From Sipunculus nudus (Eukaryota > Annelida > Sipuncula > Golfingiida > Sipunculidae): a stretch of 64,000 bases of DNA. Numbering within the stretch: position 1 is the stretch's first letter; each line of letters starts with the position of its first letter. The notes under the pieces were generated by a model. That model was not told the origin of the DNA, ran no database searches, and saw only the letters and a program-made list of their open reading frames with translations. Positions 50,601 to 58,135 of this stretch are shown piece by piece. The stretch lies in the NCBI GenBank assembly GCA_026874595.1, contig CM049316.1, forward strand, positions 78,465,676 to 78,529,675, read 5' to 3'. Made by a program: the position numbers and the translations under genes.

Positions 50601-53600
50601 GTAACATTACCTCAAACAGGACCTGCCACGGCCAGCTGTATTTAAAAACAGGAGGAGGTAGAAAAAACATGCAGTAACATTACCTCAAACAGGACCTGCC
50701 CGGCCAGCTGTATTTAAAAACAGGAGGAGGTAGAAATTTTTGGGAGTAACATTACCTCAAACAGGACCTGCCACGGCCAGCTGTATTTAAAAACAGGAGG
50801 AGGTAGAAAAGACATGGGAGTAACATTACCTCAAACAGGACCTGCCACGACCAGCTGTATTTAAAAACAGGAGGAGGTAGAAAAACATGCAGTAACATTA
50901 CCTCAAACAGGACCTGCCACGGCCAGCTGTATTTAAAAACAGGAGGAGGTAGAAAAAACATGGGAGTAACATTACCTCAAACAGGAGCTGCCACGGCCAG
51001 CTGTATTTAAAAACAGGAGGAGGTAGAAAAACATGGGAGTAACATTACCTCAAACAGGACCTGCCACGGCCAGCTGTATTTAAAAACAGGAGGAGGTAGA
51101 AAAAACATGGGAGTAACATTACCTCAAACAGGACCTGCCACGGCCAGCTGTATTTAAAAACAGGAGGAGGTAGAAAAGACATGGGAGTAACATTACCTCA
51201 AACAGGACCTGCCACGGCCAGCTGTATTTAAAAACAGGAGGAGGTAGAAAAAACATGCAGTAACATTACCTCAAACAGGACCTGCCACGGCCAGCTGTAT
51301 TTAAAAACAGGAGGAGGTAGAAAAAACATGGGAGTAACATTACCTCAAACAGGACCTGCCACGGCCAGCTGTATTTAAAAACAGGAGGAGGTAGAAAAAA
51401 CATGGGAGTAACATTACCTCAAACAGGACCTGCCACGGCCAGCTGTATTTAAAAACAGGAGGAGGTAGAAAAAACATGCAGTAACATTACCTCAAACAGG
51501 ACCTGCCACGGCCAGCTGTATTTAAAAACAGGAGGAGGTAGAAAAAACATGGGAGTAACATTACCTCAAACAGGACCTGCCACGGCCAGCTGTATTTAAA
51601 AACAGGAGGAGGTAGAAAAAACATGGGAGTAACATTACCTCAAACAAGACCTGCCACGGCCAGCTGTATTTAAAAACAGGAGGAGGTAGAAAAAACATGG
51701 GAGTAACATTACCTCGAACAGGACCTGCCACGGCCAGCTGTATTTAAAAACAGGAGGAGGTAGAAAAGACATGGGAGTAACATTACCTCAAACAGGACCT
51801 GCCACGGCCAGCTGTATTTAAAAACAGGAGGAGGTAGAAAAAACATGGGAGTAACATTACCTCGAACAGGACCTGCCACGGCCAGCTGTATTTAAAAACA
51901 GGAGGAGGTAGAAAAGACATGGGAGTAACATTACCTCAAACAGGACCTGCCACGGCCAGCTGTATTTAAAAACAGGAGGAGGTAGAAAAAACATGGGAGT
52001 AACATTACCTCAAACAGGACCTGCCACGGCCAGCTGTATTTAAAAACAGGAGGAGGTAGAAAGAAAATGCAGTAACATTACCTCAAACAGGACCTGCCAC
52101 GTCCAGCTGTATTTAAAAACAGGAGGAGTTGAATAAATCACGAGGTAATGTTACATCAAACATTGACCGGCTTCTGTGGCTCATGTGTAGAGCACAGGAA
52201 CCAAAGCCGGGAATTTGTCTGTTCAAATCTCAGCCGATGCGGTCAGAATTTCATGGTCGGACCCTACCCAGTGTGAGCGCTTTGCAGTCTTAATGTGAAG
52301 ACTGTGCCCCACAGCTGTGTATCACTTACGTAAGAGTACGTCTTTGGGGGTTCCTCGGTGTTATGACCCAGCATATGGGATGATCACACATCCATGATCC
52401 GCAGGTGCGATAGAACCCGGGCCTGGGCGACACTGGGATACAAAAATTATATCACAGGAAGCGAGTGTACACGCCCGGTCTCACCCTAACCGAAATGGAA
52501 TTCTGCAGACGTGTATGCTTAGATTAAGAATTAGATATGAGAGAAAAAAAAACCGAGGCAGTTACTTCCACCAAAAAAAATCTCATAAAAAAATATTACC
52601 CCAAAAAGGACCTGCACTGACTAGCTGTACAGTAAAATCAGGAGGAGTAAGAGAAAACATAGAGTAATTTCTGTCCGTGGTCAAAGAACGCCGATCAAGC
52701 TCATTCACGCACAAACCACAAACGCGTGAAACATGGTTCTTTTATCAGTGTAATATATTGCCTTCAACAGTTTCCAATATGTTTTAAACTCTTTACTTGG
52801 TGATAAACCAGTATATATGCCACTGACTTAACTGTGTATATAAAAACACAAGGCTGGATATGTGGATATGCAAATTAGCCGCGTACAATATTTTAGCTGT
52901 TTCCTGTCAATATGTACTTCAGCCACACACACAATGACAGCTGGTTGCCTGTCAGTATGTACTTCACTTATGTACAAGATTTGACTGTCTGCGCTAAGGG
53001 TACCAAGTACTTCAGACAACCAATGCTCCGCGTCTGCGTATTCCCGCAGCTGTCAAAGATGAATGAAATACAAATAAAGGAATCTACACTGGCTGTAGTG
53101 ACTTCACCAAACAACCATACGTATTTTTAAACTGCTAAATCTCAGAACAAGGAAATAAAATAAAAGAGAAAGAGATATGAGGAACAGCCGCCAAATAGCT
53201 TCCTTCTCTACCTGTTACGCCTGGCCTCCTGGCCACCGATGATGTTTTCTAGACTTCCTTCAGATGGACGTATCCCACAGGAAGATGTCTTTGGTTTCTT
53301 AGATTCATCTGTTTCAAGAAAGAGAGTATGATATGATAATTAGGAATTTCATTAAGTAATGTATGTGGCCGATTGTACATTCATGGATACATATCGTCAG
53401 CTTGACCACTTCTCATTTTACCCTCCTCATAACATATGAAGCCGCACCCATTTTATTTTATTCATTGTATCATTACGTGTTGCAAATATATTCTGCATTC
53501 ATTTATTCCATCTAATTGGTGATGGTGTATCATTTTGTATATCCTCCCCTCCACATTGTTGAAGGTCATGTTTAAATCTCGTATATTAGAATTAAAAATG

Positions 53601-56600
53601 GGATGGACTTTGTTCCTCTTACCTTCGCAGCTATCTGAAGAACAGAGTTCAGTCTGGGTATCGGAGCCTTTGGTACGGTACCGATAACCGTTACCACAAG
53701 TAACCGAACACTCACTCCAGCTCGACCAGCTGTCTGTCCCTTCCTCCGAAGCCGAGCAGAACTCCGTCTCTGTTGCGCATGTGGGAGCAGAACACTTCCG
53801 TTTCCGGCTGCGCGCACCCATCCCTGCTGTAACAGAACAAGGGCCCCACTCTCCCCATTCCCCGACCAGGTTGCTGTCAGCGTCTGTACAGTGAAATGTT
53901 TAAAAATAAATATGTCACTAACATGTTTTTTAGATGCGTAACACGTGAACAGGCCATAACTGTGTGTTTGTAACTGCTACATTAGAACGCGGGTACTGCA
54001 TTTTAGCACATTGACATTGTAACATTTGTAACGTTTATCAAATACAGTTTTACCAACAAGCCTTTTCTCACAATTCTTTTCTGATAATATCACCAATTGT
54101 TGTAAACATTACATTGCAACCAATATTTTTAGTGAAAACACAGTTCCCTTCAAAGGTAGTGTTTTACTTTTTACGGTGAAAAATTTTTAAATTACAGGAG
54201 ATCAACAGAATTAGATTTGCCTTTTATGAAGTTAAATATCATATCTTAATTTGAAGTAAATCCACTTTTATCTTGCATGTAATACCTATATAGGTCTTTA
54301 AGACCTTTTAGACTCCTTAAAAAACCTTTTTTTCATATTATTGTTCGGACCAAACTTTTTATAAATAGACCTTATTTAACAGTTAGAAAGTTCATTGGCC
54401 ATTTCCAGAAAACATCTGTTAGTTAGTGCTTTGGTGTAAATGTCAATATAAAATTTAATTATACTGGCTGAATTTTGTTGAAACAACTTTACTAGTCTAA
54501 AACTGCCCTCATGTTGATATTTGCACCCACACAATCTGGACACATAAATAACTAAAACTTCTCTCTGCTATATTGTTGACAAACTCAGATTCAAGAGGAA
54601 AGCAAAAATAAATAAATGTAACTTAACGGATACACTTTCAGCAAAAGCCTTGAAAAAGATTTGGTGTAATATCAGGCGAATTGCTTCCAAAATGTACGTA
54701 GACTCCAGTAAAGGAAAAATTCCTTTTGGTTTTAATAAAAAATTATCTTGTTATCCATTTAAACCATAAAATATTTCGTGTAAACGGTTTTAAATCACCC
54801 AATAGAATTGGACTTGAATATATAAATACACACGAAATACCAAGGACTGTCAGAAGAAGACCTCTTTTGGCTTATACAATTAAAGGAGCATAGGTGCTTG
54901 AAATATATGTCTTATTGTCTCTCGCAGAGCAATCATTTTAAATCATATACATGATGGTGGCCGTTTGCTCCATATCATCATATATAATTGTCCAAAAAGT
55001 GACTCATAATTTTCCTACAGTCAGCTTGACATTAACCACTCTCAAACCCTCACCTGGTTGACAGAATCCTGGCGCTATAATGACGTCATCAATGGCTGTT
55101 CCGGCGTTTTCTCTCCCTCTCATGTCTGAGATGAAGCCCAGTCTCAGCTCATTTTCCACTTTCCCTATCGTCATGTTGATGTGTCTGCGTCTCCAGCCCG
55201 ACTCAAGTTCACCTGAATTTTAGTATAATCATCATAATTATGAAATTTTCGTTCACCTGCGTTATGGTAAAATAAACATAATTATGAATTCAAGTTCACC
55301 TGCGTTTAGGTATAATCATCATAAATATGAATTTAAGTTCGCCTGCATTTTGGTATTATCACCATAAATATGAATTCAAGTTCACCTGCGTTTTGTTATA
55401 ATCATGTGAGTTATACATGAAGACCATTCTTTAGTACACATATTCATTATCAAATTTCAGCTTGTACTTTGGTCAGCTTGATCCAGCTGAGCCCGGTGTG
55501 TTTCACATACTGACTGGTTGATAGGGATGCGAAGAAGCAGGGCCCAGCTGGGTATAATCTTCAACTTAACCGGCCCCCCCCCCCCCCAAAGGCACACACT
55601 TGCACATACCTGCTGATTCCCAGATCAGTTTTGTCTCGTTTCCTGCGCTTTTATATAACCATAAATCCCCTTCAGTGTCATCTGGTCCGTCCATGTGAAA
55701 CCAGAACTCCACGCAGATATTCTCATGTCCAATGAGAACCAGCCATTCTGTCCACATGACCGCCAGACTAGAAGCGTCCCTGTTCCTCGCCGCCGCGTAC
55801 ATGTATCTGCCTAGAAATATAGAACAATAATATTAAGAGCGATAGCAAGAACATCTGTAAATAAAGTTTTAATCGAATAAATAAACTCAAATAATTCCAC
55901 GTAAAGTTTATACATTCACCAGAACATTTCATCATATAATGATGTGTTCGTGTCATCGGCATTTTTGGTGAAATTGGTTAATCCAGTGTTTGTATAAATT
56001 AACATTTTTTTATTTTGGAAAAAAAATACAAATATAAAAGTTCATATTTATATTATCGTAGTGAGGTTTAATTTTTAAGCTGTAAAATGAAAGGAAATAT
56101 GTAGCATATCAATATTTATTGTAAAAAAAATGTTTCAAAACCTTAAAAGCACGTCAATTTAATATGATTGGTCATAATGAGTTTGAATTTAAAACTCCGG
56201 ATATTAAGTCGCGGGACAACGAGGTCTTACTTCGGCGGGTGAGGACCCTTGGTATACAAGGAACGCAGAAAAGTTACCTGGTGAGCAATTCTAGTAAGTC
56301 AATAACTCACATAGGTATAGGACAAAGTCCAGGGAGAAAATTATATTTTCTGTAAAAGTTTAAATCATTTATACCTTTAAAAAAAGTACATGAGTCACGA
56401 TTCTGAGTGGGACTAGTATTAATATTGAGTAGAACCCATTCATTTAAAAGCTGCAAAGATTTCAAATTATTAAGATGATAATAATTAAAATCTTTAAGAT
56501 ATTTCTTCTATATTAAACTGACCTGTTCTGTTTTGAAATGTGACGTCATTCTTTGGTTTGTAACTGTCGCTGTTGGCGTCTTCTCCCGTTGTCCGCTCCC

Positions 56601-56984
56601 ACCTTCTTCTAAATTCATTCAAGTTGGACAGACATTCGTGTTCTTCGATTGTACACTTCCATAAAACTAACGCGTGATAAAAGAAAACGATAAAATTGAA
56701 TCATCCTAAATAATGAAGATAAGATAAGGAAAGATAGCGAAAGCTCCAGCATCTTTATTGTGAATATCCAGGTAGGAGAGGCACTCTTGTACGTTCTATG
56801 ACAATAACACAGCGTCTGTGGTTTTGGTAGTATATAAACTACATATACACTCAGAAACACATAATGTTGTTATGCAACGCTTTTCAATAATCCACTCGAA
56901 ACAAATAAATTAATAATAGGACCATGATTCCGATCCGATTGTACAACCTGTGGTTTGTTATTTTTTGTTCAACATTTCTGTAAA

Positions 56985-57046
<62 letters not shown>

Positions 57047-58072
57047 TATCAACTAGAGTTTGGCAGACTAGAATGGTTGTGTAATTATAAAATTTCTTTA
57101 AAAGATACCATGGTGTTTGATGCTATTTATACTTACCACTGGTTTTTTCTTGGATCTTCTTAAACACCCCGCTAAATAAATCTACAGCATATAACACACT
57201 TGTAATACGCCTCAAAAATAAAGTAAAAAGTAAAACATAGAGTCCGTCATGCTCAACCATGACCATAATTATTATAATTTTATTTTGTTATTATGATTAT
57301 ACATGCTCAAATATATTTTTTGGTATAATGACACAGCATCGCCCCTGATTCTAGTCAGGGTAAATGCCATGTCATTGAAGTCCCCGTTTCACTTGACAAA
57401 TTAATTAATTTGTATCATACGGAGTCAGACTGAGGTTATGTGTTTGTCATGTTTGTCTGTTCGTCTGGGTATTTGGTGTTTCACAACTTTAGGGTTGTAT
57501 TTGATGAGAGATACGTCTTCAACGGGCACTGATTTCTTTCTGCTATATAATGTAACGTCCGAATCATTAATAATTACACCGCAATTAATGAATAAGTATA
57601 AAATATAAGTAATATGACAATAATCCTGTGTATTTGGTTCTTGTAGTAAAAAAACATATATACGTTCTGAACATCCAATAAAAAGATAAAATATTTATAT
57701 TTATCAGATACCCATTTATAACAACAGATAAAACACCTAGAATTCCTAATAATATAAAATAAAATGGTGAAATGCATTTATAAATGTAAACCACGTAAAG
57801 TCATAATCAGGATAATTCCCTACGTGAGAGGAAACATAACCTGATGAATTAAACTAATCATTACTTGTACTTCATCATGAACAGGCAGCATCGAACAATA
57901 TGTGGCATCATTGCGTATCTGCCCCGGATTAATTCTCCAAGTATTGCATGCAAACCCCAGAAAGCAACATTTCAACTTACCTGACGCCAGGTCTTTATAC
58001 AAGTGCTCTCTCAGAAACACGGCGTGAGTCTCCTGATGAAAAAAAAACACGCAAAACATCCAGTACAGGATT

Positions 58073-58135
<63 letters not shown>

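Noticed and set aside
43822-50961. Short minus-strand reading frames across the 74-bp array ([10 protein letters not shown] repeats)
   Set aside because: They simply read through acceptor and intronic parts of monomers, and the frame shifts because 73 and 74 are not multiples of three. Only the embedded exon fragment has meaning.
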